DNA from: Ahaetulla prasina
Lineage: Eukaryota; Chordata; Lepidosauria; Squamata; Colubridae
Reading direction: 5' to 3'
Assembly: GCF_028640845.1 (NCBI RefSeq)
Contig: NC_080543.1
Span: 1,992,667-2,056,666 of the forward strand
Length of the DNA: 64,000 nt
Below, one piece after another: positions 20,901-28,345 of the stretch (its first letter is position 1; the number at the start of each line of letters is the position of its first letter). A program made the translations under genes and the position numbers. The notes below the pieces were generated by a model. That model was not told the origin of the DNA. It worked only from the letters and a program-made list of their open reading frames with translations, and searched no databases.

Positions 20901-22709
20901 ACCCTGTCTTATATTTTTTTGAACCCCGAAATAAGCGTTTGGCCTTATTTTTGGGGAGATCTTATTACTTTGGGGCGTGTGGAGCAAGATGGGGCTCCTC
21001 TTGCCATCTTACCTGATTTCCAGCTTTGCATTTAAATATTTTCGTGGAGGGCTTATTTTTTGGGGGGGGGGACTTATTTTAGCCCATGCACTCAAAAGCC
21101 CGATTGGGCTTATTATCAGGGGATGTCTTATTTTCGGGAAAACAGGGTATAAATACAGGCATATACACACACACATATATAGGTCTTTGGTTATTCGGGT
21201 TTTCTCCCGCATAAAATTGGAAGTGTCTTGGCGACGTTTCAACGAAGTCTCATTCGTCATCTTCAGGCTTCAGCTTCGTGCTTCTAGGAGCAATGTGTGA
21301 TCGCAGCTGTTTCTTCCTTTTAACTGCTAGTGGGGGTTTGAACTGATTGGGTGGGAGCTTGGCTGTGTTCCGATTGGATGGGGGTTTTTTTGTGCTCTGA
21401 TTGGCTGGGGGTGTGTCCTGTTTGGGTGGGGGTTGGTTGCGCTCAGATTAGTCTGAGTTGCAGCGGGATTTGAGCTAGTGAGCTGCATTGCTGTTGTTTG
21501 GCTTTGTGGTCGTGGTCGTGCTACATCTTCATGATGGGTGTCAGTCTGCTGCATGTATGGATTGGAGGGGTTTGAAATGGCTAATGTTGCAGCTGCGGTC
21601 TGGCTTCTTGTCCTTGTGCCAATCAGAGAACAAAAAACATCCAATCAGAGCACAGCCAAGCTCCCACCCAATCAGTTCAAACCCCCACTAGCAGTTAAAA
21701 GGAAGAAACAGCTGCGATCACACATTGCTCCCAGAAGCACGAAGCTGAAGCCTGAAGATGACGAATGAGACGTCGTCGGAGCGTCGCCAAGACACTTCTA
21801 ATTTTACGAGGAGAAAAAACCCGAATAACCAAAGACCTACATACAAACACCCGCGAAAACTTCAGAAAACACACACACACACATATATATATATACACAT
21901 GTGTTTATACACACACATATATAAACACAGGCACACATACATAAATATATAGTGTTTGTTTATACACACACGTGTAGTTTATATATTTAATTTTCTGGAG
22001 AAGTCATCCCATTCCTTTCCTCATTTACTGCACACAGGCAGACACCCAGAGAGAAATACATTTATTATCACTTATCATGATTTCCCTTAATGCAAAAAGA
22101 GGGGGGGACTGCAGAGTTCAGGGCTGCTCTGGATTGGTGGGGGGGCGACACATAAGCCCCCTCCCCAAATGAAGGGAGACGCAGAACCAGACCTGCCACT
22201 TGAAAACTCAGCCTCCCCCCCAAAAAAAAAAGTGGGATCCTTTTGACTCTTGGAGGGACCCGAAGGTCAAAAAGGCCAAGAATATTATGGGATGTTTGTA
22301 GTCCCTTGTAGAGCAGCGGCACATTAAGGCCCCCACTGGGGCCTCAGGGGTCGCCCCTTCGAATCCCTCTTGCTTGGTGCCCCCCTCCCTCAAGAGACTC
22401 TCGGCCTACCACAGTCCCTATCGCCCGCTGCGGATGATGGGAGTTGGAGTAGAGCAGGTTGCCTTCGAGTTGGGGGGGGGGGAGGCAGGCGGCTCTAAAA
22501 AGGGCCGCAGCGCCTGAGAAACGCAACTGGACGCATTTCAACCATTAAAAACGTTTTTATGTGTTTTATTTATTTGCAATAATAAAGGTTTTTTTAGTGA
22601 CACACAGCCTTCCCACAGATTTTCCCCCACCTCCCTCATCCGCACTCACCACTCGGTTCTGGTCCGTGACGAACTCGTCGATGTTCTCCAGGTAAAGCTC
22701 GTCCTCCAT
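8521..22709 (-). CDS. POLD3: POLD3, DNA polymerase delta accessory subunit 3 (12 coding exons)
   Basis: Third subunit (p66/p68) of nuclear DNA polymerase delta; it joins the POLD1-POLD2 core, tethers it to PCNA and links it to translesion synthesis. Coding exons in transcript order: 22709-22650, 20139-20084, 19430-19328, 18804-18765, 18559-18427, 16498-16228, 15689-15605, 15019-14860, 13387-13278, 11011-10926, 9922-9844, 8723-8521. All introns are GT-AG and every phase joins, giving 1,386 bases and 461 aa (human is 466 aa by memory). Residues 1-130 are the conserved N-terminal domain that contacts the polymerase core. The NNFFGKAA motif near 238-245 is the REV1-binding FF motif. A basic KKRKRKR stretch (exon 11) fits a nuclear signal. 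The protein ends with the PIP box QASIMGFF (451-458). The start was chosen by match to the family start; an in-frame upstream ATG at 22,784 would add 25 residues. Confidence 0.97.
8750..8830. repeat. Half of a palindromic MITE
   Basis: CGGGGTCTCCAACCTTGGTC through CAGCCAGCTTTGC: only the left arm is present, in POLD3 intron 11. Confidence 0.6.
8935..9271 (-). repeat. Sauria-type SINE, interrupted by a MITE
   Basis: The antisense tail (ATCCTGCCTTTATTATTTTT), the CAACCCTGCGAGATGGGTTG core and the GGCGGGACTAGAACTCACC region match the element at 1,505-2,395, here with three tandem inner units. Its head was split by the MITE at 9,272-9,523. Confidence 0.8.
9272..9523. mobile_element. hAT MITE (CAGAGGTCGGCAACC family), perfect 8-base target duplication
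   Basis: Ends CAGAGGTCGGCAACCT and AGGTTGCCGAGGCCTG. CTCTAGAC flanks both sides (9,264-9,271, 9,524-9,531), fitting the NTCTAGAN preference of Charlie-type hAT elements. It lies inside the SINE just to its left. Confidence 0.85.
9700..9735. repeat. Short (TTTA)n-like AT repeat
   Basis: TTTATTTAATTTATTTATATAAATATTTATAA, probably a retroelement tail. Confidence 0.5.
9844..9922 (-). CDS. POLD3: POLD3 coding exon 11
   Basis: Encodes ASVGVKKRKRKRVLKSRTFV then DEEGCI, a strongly conserved basic segment that fits a nuclear localisation signal. Acceptor CTTTCAG, donor GTAGGT. Confidence 0.95.
10218..10594. mobile_element. MITE, CAGGTAGTCC family
   Basis: Left end ACAGGTAGTCCTTGACTTAC; right end TTGTAAGTCAAGGACCTCCT. 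It contains an (ACTC)n/(AC)n tract at 10,428-10,454. It lies in POLD3 intron 10. Confidence 0.7.
10648..10905. repeat. Polypyrimidine (CCTT)n-rich tract
   Basis: A CTTCC/CTTTC stretch almost free of purines ends 20 bases from the exon 10 donor of POLD3. The long frames it opens are compositional. Confidence 0.8.
10926..11011 (-). CDS. POLD3: POLD3 coding exon 10
   Basis: Encodes DSSSLAISEDNPPAPAQKPQ and onward to APVE, the Pro-rich linker present in mammalian POLD3. Acceptor TTCTTGCAG, donor GTAAAT. Confidence 0.9.
11350..11815 (-). repeat. CR1 LINE 3' fragment
   Basis: Antisense CR1: AAGGGACCTTGGAGGTCTTC, the CTGTCAGGAAATTTCTC site and CTTCATATATTTTAAGC, then the TTGCTCTTCTCTGCAC end. Confidence 0.85.
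12045..12330 (+). repeat. tRNA-like SINE with CCGCCCTGAGTC tail
   Basis: Box A-like GAGTGGCGCAGACTGCTAAA and box B-like GGTTCAAGCCC, then CAATAAAAG and a tail GTAAGCCGCCCTGAGTCTTC ending in (AAAT)n. Other copies lie at 29,925 and 54,775. Confidence 0.8.
12472..12949. mobile_element. hAT MITE, 478 bases, perfect 8-base target duplication
   Basis: Inverted ends CAGCGGTAGTCAACCT / AGGTTGACTATCCCTG. GTTTATAT flanks both sides (12,464-12,471, 12,950-12,957). Paired GTGGGCGGT motifs sit near both ends. It lies in POLD3 intron 9. Confidence 0.9.
13105..13243. mobile_element. Palindromic hAT-type MITE
   Basis: A 139-base near-perfect palindrome; flanks ATTTAAAT and ATTTAAAG. It ends 35 bases from the POLD3 exon 9 donor, so a hairpin could form next to the splice site. 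Confidence 0.85.
13278..13387 (-). CDS. POLD3: POLD3 coding exon 9
   Basis: Encodes AKRTDVSDEEEKGTGRLKKK and on to SDSSDDEE. The RKKRRRIK-like basic run and acidic Ser/Asp tract match the family middle region. Acceptor TCTCCCAG, donor GTGAGT. Confidence 0.93.
13452..13805. mobile_element. MITE, CAGGTAGTCC family, right end decayed
   Basis: Starts CAGGTATTCCTCAACTTAC; the inner TGACCGTGTTTCACAC, ACTTAACAGC and GGTCAAAACTCACTTAAC match the family. Confidence 0.65.
14002..14118. repeat. (CCTT)n microsatellite
   Basis: About 25 pure CCTT units, then CCTCCC and TTCC variants, in POLD3 intron 8. Confidence 0.95.
14150..14521 (+). repeat. BovB (RTE) LINE 3' end
   Basis: Translates to the BovB ORF2 C terminus: CWRRLLRVPWTARRTNKSVL, then KRKLKILWP..NEKEGLTGEE (frame-shifted) and KIEGKRRRGRQRTRWLDGVT. 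It ends ACTTCGCAACTAACAACAAC, the usual BovB tail. BovB is known for horizontal transfer between squamates and ruminants. Confidence 0.85.
14560..14790. repeat. Tandem arms of the palindromic MITE
   Basis: Four diverged copies of GGCTGGG(G)AATTCTGGGAG..GAAGTCCACA, spaced about 50-60 bases apart. Confidence 0.6.
14860..15019 (-). CDS. POLD3: POLD3 coding exon 8
   Basis: Encodes a charged, low-complexity linker from DKARAEPEQQKEERS to RDKKR. It is poorly conserved, but both splice sites (CTGTGCAG, GTAGCG) and the phases fit the neighbouring exons. The donor is weaker than the others. Confidence 0.88.
15175..15568. mobile_element. MITE, CAGGTAGTCC family, near full length
   Basis: CAGGAAGTCCTCGACTTACA ... 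GTAAGTCGAGGACTACCTG inverted ends, in POLD3 intron 7, 36 bases upstream of the exon 7 donor. Confidence 0.75.
15605..15689 (-). CDS. POLD3: POLD3 coding exon 7 (REV1-binding FF motif)
   Basis: Encodes ASVTNNSKAPTKGNILNNFF then GKAAVSKE. The Phe pair (about 240-241) corresponds to the FF motif known to bind the REV1 C-terminal domain. Acceptor CTTTTTAG, donor GTGAGT. Confidence 0.95.
15784..16140. mobile_element. MITE, CAGGTAGTCC family, opposite orientation
   Basis: Begins CAGGGAGTCCCCAACTTACG; includes GAACCACTGCAGTTGTTAAG and ends AAGCCGAGGACTATGG. It is directly followed by a palindromic-MITE arm (16,150-16,190). Confidence 0.7.
16228..16498 (-). CDS. POLD3: POLD3 coding exon 6
   Basis: Largest coding exon, 271 bases. 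It starts FSAICCPDA, passes through a Pro/Ala/Ser-rich linker and reaches the conserved KGIMGMFAAKA motif. Acceptor GTCCCTAG, donor GTAAGT. Confidence 0.95.
16742..16776. repeat. Left piece of a CAGGTAGTCC MITE split by a LINE
   Basis: CAGGTGGTCCTCGAATTACA to CATTTAGT; the element resumes after 17,500. Confidence 0.7.
16777..17500 (+). repeat. CR1/L2-clade LINE 3' end with seeded (ATTCT)n tail
   Basis: Encodes the C-terminal part of a LINE reverse-transcriptase ORF ([40 protein letters not shown]). It ends TGGCCAATAAAAAAATTCT, then (ATTCT) repeats from about 17,440. The microsatellite abuts the target sequence TAGTGAC of the MITE it entered. Confidence 0.85.
17502..17815. repeat. Right piece of the LINE-split MITE
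   Basis: Resumes TAGTGACAAAGTTCAAAGTT and continues with TTCAGACACTTGGCAACTGA and CACTTAACGACC. It forms one element with 16,742-16,776. Confidence 0.7.
17842..17925. repeat. (AAT)n microsatellite
   Basis: About 27 ATA/AAT units at the tail of the LINE fragment that follows. Confidence 0.95.
17926..18060 (-). repeat. LINE 3' tail (CCGCCCTTCTCCCGAAGG)
   Basis: Antisense 3' end TATACCGCCCTTCTCCCGAA, then AAAAATAGCC and CTTATTCAATTTGTC; also at 20,695-20,840. The conserved terminal motif is shared with the SINE at 12,045. Confidence 0.6.
18427..18559 (-). CDS. POLD3: POLD3 coding exon 5
   Basis: Encodes AMKSKFSTLASVHVYSIQKA and onward to ENCGK, closing the conserved N-terminal domain. Acceptor TTTCCAG, donor GTGAGT. 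Confidence 0.95.
18625..18700 (+). repeat. Sauria SINE 3' fragment
   Basis: GGGCCAGTCTCTCCCTCTCA and CACCTCACAGGGTTGTTG, near POLD3 exon 5. Confidence 0.7.
18765..18804 (-). CDS. POLD3: POLD3 coding exon 4
   Basis: A 40-base micro-exon encoding YHKVAVVREDKLE, the strand that follows NGH in the family. Acceptor TTTTTAG, donor GTAAGT. It is too short to stand out as an open frame and was found by following the family sequence. Confidence 0.94.
18844..18916. repeat. (AGAAT)n microsatellite
   Basis: About 14 AATAG units joined to a CR1 antisense end. Confidence 0.95.
18917..19300 (-). repeat. CR1 LINE 3' fragment
   Basis: Antisense CR1, from TTGGAAGGGACCTTGGAGGT to CAACCCTTCTTCATGTTTTA, ending 28 bases before the POLD3 exon 3 donor. 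Confidence 0.9.
19328..19430 (-). CDS. POLD3: POLD3 coding exon 3
   Basis: Encodes MLYDYVERKRKENAGAQLHV and onward to NGHT, part of the N-terminal winged-helix region. Acceptor TTTTTACAG, donor GTAAGT. Confidence 0.95.
19575..19690 (+). repeat. Sauria SINE fragment
   Basis: TTTGGCCCAGTCGCTAAGGC (tRNA-like head), GGTGAGTTCAAGTCCTGCCT and GGTGACTTTGGGCCACTCCC. This is an unamplified copy of the unit expanded at 1,505. Confidence 0.7.
19745..20015. repeat. CAGGTAGTCC MITE, partial
   Basis: GCAAAGTCAGCTGGGAAGCC, CTTAACAACTGCAATGATTC and GGCTCAATTGTGGTCATG match the inner part. Confidence 0.6.
20084..20139 (-). CDS. POLD3: POLD3 coding exon 2
   Basis: Encodes VTYKWLSFTLGVHVNQAK, a near-invariant POLD3 segment. 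It is bounded by TTTGCAG and GTAAGT; it ends in phase 2. Confidence 0.95.
20570..20690. repeat. AT-rich TATA/GT microsatellite
   Basis: TGTGTG, then TATATA and (TTTA)n runs ahead of the LINE tail. Confidence 0.7.
20695..20840 (-). repeat. LINE 3' tail (CCGCCCTTCTCCCGAAGG)
   Basis: Same tail as 17,926: TTTTTATACCGCCCTTCTCC, then AATACAATACAATATACAAT and CTTATTCAACATTGGCC. Confidence 0.6.
20890..21150. mobile_element. MITE with AAAATAAGACC-type ends
   Basis: CCCCGAAAATAAGACCCTGT ... TGTCTTATTTTCGGGAAAAC inverted ends, with repeated CTTATTTT blocks inside. Related elements lie at 47,384 and 60,885. Confidence 0.65.
21170..21310 (-). repeat. Retroelement terminal segment (LKPEDDE type)
   Basis: TTGGTTATTCGGGTTTTCTC, GAAGTGTCTTGGCGACGTTT and CATCTTCAGGCTTCAGCTTC. 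The reverse strand reads KLKPEDDE. The same end recurs at 21,700, 35,235, 35,840, 36,000 and 36,200, often next to (TA)n. A Penelope-like or LINE origin is possible; I am not sure. Confidence 0.55.
21310..21690 (-). repeat. GTTTGAACTGATTGGGTGGG repeat block
   Basis: Short CTGATTGG(C/G)TGGG units recur; the block is an upstream part of the same retroelement and reappears at 35,400-35,700. Confidence 0.5.
21700..21960 (+). repeat. Retroelement end with (AC)n and (TA)n tail
   Basis: Sense copy of the segment at 21,170, ending GAAAACTTCAGAAAACACAC, then (AC)n and TATATA. Confidence 0.6.
22060..22560. other. Upstream part of POLD3 intron 1; no element recognised
   Basis: Contains homopolymer G/C runs (22,082, 22,139, 22,213, 22,468) and GC-rich sequence leading into the CpG island. 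No coding signal seen. Confidence 0.4.
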
Positions 22710-22980
22710 GACGGGGCGACCCGGGCCCCGAGATCCCCACAACGCCCCTTCCTCTCCGCGACCACCCGCCGCCGCCGCCGCCATGGCAACGCCAGGCCGC
22801 GGTCCCTGGTTTCGCGCCTGCTCGCTACGGCGGCCGAACGGAGACAGTTCCGGCGAAGCTAACGGCGGCCGCGCAGGGACAATAGCCCACAACAACCGCC
22901 GCAGTTAGGGCGCATGCGCTCTGGCCCCCAGCCACCGTTCACCGCCACGCCTCTAGATCTCGGGTCCGGTGGGCGTGGAA
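22600..22980 (-). promoter_or_regulatory. POLD3: CpG-island promoter of POLD3
   Basis: GC- and CpG-rich block covering exon 1 and about 250 bases upstream, in otherwise AT-rich surroundings. It has a GCC triplet run at 22,767-22,782 and no clear TATA box. A head-to-head partner within the island is not seen. Confidence 0.65.
22650..22709 (-). CDS. POLD3: POLD3 coding exon 1
   Basis: Encodes residues 1-20, MEDELYLENIDEFVTDQNRV, the family N terminus. The donor GTGAGT follows directly; the exon ends in phase 0. Confidence 0.95.
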
Positions 22981-23055
22981 AAGATGCTTGAGTTCTAACA
23001 TCGTCAACCCGGCGCAGAGGATGATGGGATTTGGAGGCGCTGGATAGGCAGTGAC

Positions 23056-23160
23056 AAGTAGTCCTCGATTTACGACCCAACGGAGCCCAAAATTTCTGTT
23101 GATGAGCCAGACCTTGGTTTTGTGCTCCACTGGGGTCGTAAGTCGAGGATTTGCTGCAGG
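23056..23160. repeat. Short CAGGTAGTCC-type MITE derivative
   Basis: AAGTAGTCCTCGATTTACGA ... GGTCGTAAGTCGAGGATTTG inverted ends around about 60 bases, a strongly deleted copy upstream of POLD3. Confidence 0.6.
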
Positions 23161-23394
23161 CGCCAGATAGATGACCTCCAGGGTCTCTCTGTATAATTAT
23201 AGAAATCTGGCTTAGATGGAGGGGGGGGGGAAAGGGGTTTTTCTGCTTTGTTTTGCAAAATTGCATTATTTGTTTTTTAAAAAAATTGACTGCTCTCTTC
23301 CATCTCCAACCTATCCTTCATCCCCCCCCCAATTCTTTCTTATTTCCTTGCATTCCAAATGGCTTCACATGCACACAACACACAAACACACAGC

Positions 23395-24065
23395 AATGCA
23401 AAAATCCAAGAAAGCTGGATTGAGTCTGTCATTTGCACCTCTATAACTGTCTGGTTCGGTTCTGCAACCCAACAAGAAAAACACAGACTTCAGAGGATAA
23501 TTAGAACTGCAGAAAAAATAATTGCTACCAACCTGACTTCCATTGAGGACCTGTATACTGCACGAATCAAGAAGAGGGCCGTGAAAATATTTACAGATCC
23601 CTTGCATCCTGGACATAAACTGTTTCAACTCCTACCCTCAAAACGACTCTATAGAGCACTGCACACCAGAACAACTAGACACAAGGACAGTTTTTTTCCT
23701 GAAGGCCATCACTCTGCTAAACAAATAATTCCCTCAACACTGTTAAACTATTTACTAAATCTGCACTACTATTAATCCTCTCATAGTTCCCATCACTCAT
23801 CTCCTTCCGCTTATGACTGTAACCTTACCTGTATCCTTACGATTTATACTGATGTTGTTTCCTGATTGCTTATTTGTACCCTATGATTATCATTAAGTGT
23901 TATATCATTAAGTGTTAATTTTGTACCTTATGACCATCATTTGTGTTGTAAATGTTGTACCTTGATGAAGATATCTTTTCTTTTATGTACACTGAGAGCA
24001 TAGGCACCAAGACAAATTCCTTGTGTGTCCAATCACACTTGGCCAATGAAAAATTCTTTGCTATT
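23395..24065 (+). repeat. CR1/L2-clade LINE 3' end
   Basis: Same element as 16,777, 5'-truncated, entering at GATTGAGTCTGTCATTTGC. It keeps the ORF piece with [20 protein letters not shown] and ends TTGGCCAATGAAAAATTCT, here without microsatellite growth. Confidence 0.85.
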
Positions 24066-24352
24066 CTGCTATTTCTCCCTTTTCCCCTTCCTTTTCTGCA
24101 GCCCCCCGTCCCCTCCGTGCATCTTTTGGGTTTCCTCCGGATGTTTCCTGTTTTTGCAAATTTTGGGGCCAATTTCCTGCCCGTTTTACGTCTGTCGCTT
24201 TGGGCCTGGCGTGCGGTTGTGGCTGTGACGGTGTTTTTGTTTTCTGCTGGCACAGCTGGACGGGGGAGTTGTCTATCCTGGAAAGAGCTATTTTGAGAGG
24301 TGCGTTTATATTCCTCTCCTGGAAGGCCAACTCCCGCCAGACAAATTATGAC

Positions 24353-25092
24353 AGTCAGTCCTCGACTTACAACCGTTCATTTAACGACCGTTCAAAAGTT
24401 ACAACTGGACTGAAAAATGGGACTTAAAGTGTTCCAATATCTCAAGGGTTGCCCCAAAGAAGAGGGAGTCGGGCTGTTCTCCAAAGCACCTGAAGGCAGG
24501 ATGAGAAGCAACGGATGGAAACTCATCAAGGAGAAAAGCAACCTAGAACTAAGGAGAAATTTCCTGACAGTTAGAACAATTAACCAGTGGAACTACTTGC
24601 CTCCAGAAGCTGTGAATGCTCCTACACTGGAAATCTTTAAGAAAATGTTGGATAACCATCTGACTGAGATGATGTAGGGTTTCCTGCCTGGGCAGGGGGT
24701 TGGACTAGAAGGTCTCCAAGGTCCCTTCCAACTCTGTTGTTGTTATAATAATGTTGTTAAACTTGTTTTTCTGTTTTTACGTAGTTTTTTTCACAGTTAC
24801 AACCTTTGCAGCATCCCCAATGGTGATGTGATCAAAATTCAAACGCTTAGCAACTGACTCATATTTATGACGGTTGCAGTGTTGTGGGATGATCATGTGA
24901 TCCCCTTTTGCGACCATCTGACAGCCAAAGTCGAGGGGGAAGCCGGATTCGCGTAACAATCGTGTTACTAACAACTGCAGTGGTTCACATAACAACAGCA
25001 AGGAAGGTCGAAAAATGGGGCAAAACTCACTGAACAAATATCTCGCTTACCAACCAAAATGTTGTGGTCATAAGTCAAGGACTACTTGTATA
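24353..25092. mobile_element. CAGGTAGTCC MITE interrupted by a CR1 copy
   Basis: Left part 24,353-24,426 (CAGTCCTCGACTTACAACCG to GGGACTTA), right part about 24,768-25,092 (TTTCACAGTTACAACC to AAGTCAAGGACTACTTG). The CR1 copy at 24,427-24,750 separates them. Confidence 0.75.
24427..24750 (+). repeat. CR1 LINE 3' end
   Basis: From GTGTTCCAATATCTCAAGGG to GGTCTCCAAGGTCCCTTCC. The ORF end reads SNLELRRNFLTVRTINQWNY, the CR1 3' hallmark. Confidence 0.9.
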
Positions 25093-25165
25093 GGGTCTCC
25101 TGCTTGAGCAGGGGGTTGGACTAGAAGACCTCCAAGGTCCCCTCCAACTCTTTTATTCTGTTACA
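25093..25165 (+). repeat. CR1 terminal fragment
   Basis: GGGTCTCCTGCTTGAGCAGG, then CTCCAAGGTCCCCTCCAACTC. Confidence 0.8.
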
Positions 25166-25169
25166 TACA

Positions 25170-25605
25170 GAATGTCCTTGTTTACAAAACCAGTTCGGAT
25201 GGACTTCGCTTTCTTCCTTCTGACCCCAAATTATTATTAGCTGGAGAGACATTAAAAGAGAAAAAGCAGGAAGGGTTGATTTACGTCAGAATTCGCCCCT
25301 TGTGAACCAGGCGGCAAAAAAAACTCTGGAATTCTCCCCGCCTAGCAGCTGGAGGAAAGTGATGCAACCTGGAACTCAAAACACTTCCGATATTTTTCCT
25401 CGATTTTCTACCCTTGCTTGGACTTAGAATAACTTTATTGTCACTTGGAATGAACAGCAGTCGGCATACATTAAAATGAAATTTCGTTGCATGCAGTTCT
25501 CAAAGGGTCACTACCTCCAATATATACTACATAGGTAAAGGTAAAAGTTCCCTTCGCACATCTGTGCTAGTTGTTACCGACTCTAGGGGGGCGTTGGAGG
25601 ATTGG
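25170..25605. other. No gene recognised
   Basis: Mixed sequence. GGTAAAGGTAAAAGTTCCCT and GTTACCGACTCTAGGGGGGC at 25,533-25,590 are the end of the SINE family seen whole at 49,918. Confidence 0.4.
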
Positions 25606-25990
25606 ACTAGACTCTAGAAAGAGTGCAGAGGAGAGCAACCAAGATGATTAGGGGACTGGAGGCTAAAACATATGAAGAACGGTTGCAGGAACTGGGTATG
25701 TCTAGTTTAATGAAAATAAGGACTAGGGGAGACATGATAGCAGTCTTCCAATATCTCAGGGGCTGCCACAGAGAAGTGGGAGTCAAGCTATTCTCCAAAG
25801 CACCTGAGGGTAGAACAAGAAGCAATGGGTGGAAACTCATCAAGGAGAGAAGCAACTTAGAACTAAGGAGAAATTTCCTGACAGTTAGAACAATTAATAA
25901 GTGGAACGACTTGCCTGCAGAAGTTGTGAATGCTCCAACACTGGAAGTTTTTTTAAGAAATATTACCTCCAAGGTCCCTTCCAATTAACT
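25606..25990 (+). repeat. CR1 LINE 3' end
   Basis: Runs from GACTCTAGAAAGAGTGCAGA to ACCTCCAAGGTCCCTTCC, with a deletion just before the end. Confidence 0.9.
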
Positions 25991-26334
25991 CTGTTAATCC
26001 ATAGTCACAAAAAAATATAGGTGAGTTTGGAACGAGAATCTCACCTAACCCTAACCCTGAAGCCAACCTGGTTTAACCCTCAGCTTCACCCCAAAGACTG
26101 TGGCCCCCCACCCTCAAATGGCCAGGTCATGAGATGCCATCGGAAAACTTGGCGAAAGGCTTGGAGACCATAAAATTCTGCCCATCCCTGCTTTAAGCGC
26201 GTCACCACCCAGCAATTAAAAGCAATGCAAAATCTTAATTTTGCTCTTCCACGCGCAGTTTCAAGGTGAAAACTGTTTTATGAGACTGCTCCACAGAACA
26301 TCCCTGCCGCTGAAAAAAGGGGCAACAGGAAGTC

Positions 26335-26745
26335 AAGGTAGAGAAAGAAAACGGTTGCAGGAATTGGGGATGTCTAGTTTGATGAAAAGAAAGACTTGGG
26401 GTGACATGATAGCAGTCTTCCAGTATTTGAGGGGCTGCCCCAAAGAAGAGGGAGTCAAGCTGTTTTCCAAAGCACCTGAGGGCAGGACAAGAAGCAACGG
26501 ATGGAAACTAATCGAGGAGAGAAGCAACCTTCAATTAAGGAGAAACTTCCTGACAGTGAGAACAATTAATCAGTGGAACGGCTTGCCACCAGAAGTTGTG
26601 AATGCTCCAACACTGGAGGTTTTCAAGAAGAGACTGAACAGCTGCTTGTCTGGAATGGTCTAGGGTTTCCTGCTTGAGCAGGGGGCTGGACTAGAAGACC
26701 TCCAAGGTCCCTCCCAAATCTGTGATTCTATTTTTCTGTTATTCT
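26335..26745 (+). repeat. CR1 LINE 3' end
   Basis: AACGGTTGCAGGAATTGGGG through AGACCTCCAAGGTCCCTCCC; the ORF tail is open across 26,241-26,663 but is transposon-derived. Confidence 0.9.
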
Positions 26746-26759
26746 GTTAAAATGCTGCC

Positions 26760-27870
26760 CCAAATAAACGCCAGGATTTGTCCAGGCATTTCCCAGCAGA
26801 CAAGAGTACATTGAAGGAACAGCAGCATTGCCGACAAAGTTAGTCTACTACAGATAGTTCCAACCTATGTCCAAAATCAGAACTCTTGGTTGTTGTTCTG
26901 TGGGGGCTTTTTTGTTTGTTTTAAACCAATTTTTATTGATTTTTTTTCCTTCACACATGAACAGAGTATCGGCCATATCATATCTTATACAACTTATCAT
27001 ATCCAAATACATTTTACTTAGTTACAATTTCTGCCAAAATATTATTTTTCCATATTTTTAATCGTATCTTAATATTTCTATGCTTGTTTATATAAACCAC
27101 ATCTCCTTTCGCCCTCAGGTTTTAATTTCTCCATTTTTACTGATATACAGTAAAATTCTCTTTTATTATATTTTAGATAATTCAGTCTTTATCCTGATAC
27201 GTTCAAACGTGTTCGGGGTTCATCTTTTTTGGTTACACCAATCTTTCTTCTCTTTCTCGTTCCTCTCCCTTCTTTATTTTGTCTTTCCTATTTTCTTCTC
27301 TCCTCTCCTACTCCTTCTCTACTTCCCCTTCCTTTCTCCCCCTCCTCCTTTCTTCCTCCCTACCTAACCTTCTCTCCTACTCTTATTTCCCCTTCCTTTC
27401 TTCCTCTCCTCTTCCCTTTCTTCTATTCCTCTCTCTGTGGTTCTGTTGGCAAGTGGCTGTTAAATGTGCCGTGCCGGATTGAACAACTGTGGCAAGGAAA
27501 GTCGTAAAATGGGGGAAAAACCTCACTTAACAACCGTATTGCTTAGCAACCGAAATTATAGGCTGAAAAAATGTTCATGGATGTAAATCGAGGATTACCC
27601 GTGCACCTTTTTCCAACTCTGCCGCAGCTCAGGCGCAAGGAAATTCCTTCAGATGGCTGGGAATTGTGTGCTAAGCTCCCTTCTTAAGATATGAAGTCCG
27701 GAAACCAGCTATAAACGAAGCACGACTGCGACAGAATCTGTTTCCTTGTCGCGTTTGCAAAAGGAAACGGATTTATGAAGTCACTGTGACTTCCTTCCTG
27801 CTCCTAGGGCTCTCGGCCATGGCAGGCCAAGAAGGAAAAAGAAATAGGTTTTTGCCTTCTCCCAAAATAA
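26760..27870. other. AT- and pyrimidine-rich intergenic sequence
   Basis: TTTTTATTGATTTTTTTTCC at 26,930 looks like a retroelement tail. A CT-rich tract fills 27,230-27,435. 27,480-27,600 is the right end of a CAGGTAGTCC MITE (GGCAAGGAAAGTCGTAAAAT). No gene signal. Confidence 0.45.
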
Positions 27871-28020
27871 ATTAGTCATCCATCCTCTGGGAAGACGGAG
27901 GTGCTGAATGCACGCATCCTAATGGAATCAGGCCAAGGGGAGTGTGGTGCCCAGGTGCAGCTCAGAAATCTTAGTGGAGTTGAGACAGAAGCCTTCAGCT
28001 GGAACCTTGGGATGGGATGG

Positions 28021-28345
28021 GCGAGGAGAAGGAGAAGGAGAAGGAGAAGGAGAAGGAGAGGAGAGGAGAGGAGAGGAGAGAAGAGAAGAGAAGAGAAGAG
28101 AAGAGAAGAGAAGAGAAGAGAAGAGAAGAGAAGAGAAGAGAAGAGAAAATATGGAATGGAACGGAACGGAACGGAACGGAACGGAACAGAACAGAACAGA
28201 ACAGAACAGAACAGAATAGAAAAGAAAATATGGAAGAGAAGAGAAGAGAAAATATGGAATGGAATGGAATGGAATGGAATGGAATGGAATAGAATAGAAT
28301 AGAATAGAATAGAATAGAATAGAATAGAATAGAATAGAATAGGAA
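28021..28345. repeat. Graded pentanucleotide microsatellite
   Basis: The motif changes in steps: GGAGAA/GAGAG, GAGAA, GGAAC, AGAAC, GGAAT, AGAAT. It ends at a LINE 3' tail on the minus strand. Confidence 0.95.

Noticed and set aside
26040..26062. CTAACCCTAACCCT telomere-like run
   Set aside because: Only two to three units; too short to call an interstitial telomere.
25623..26663. Open frames of 120-140 codons (LELRRNFLTVRTINQWN)
   Set aside because: CR1 LINE ORF2 ends, present many times in the window.
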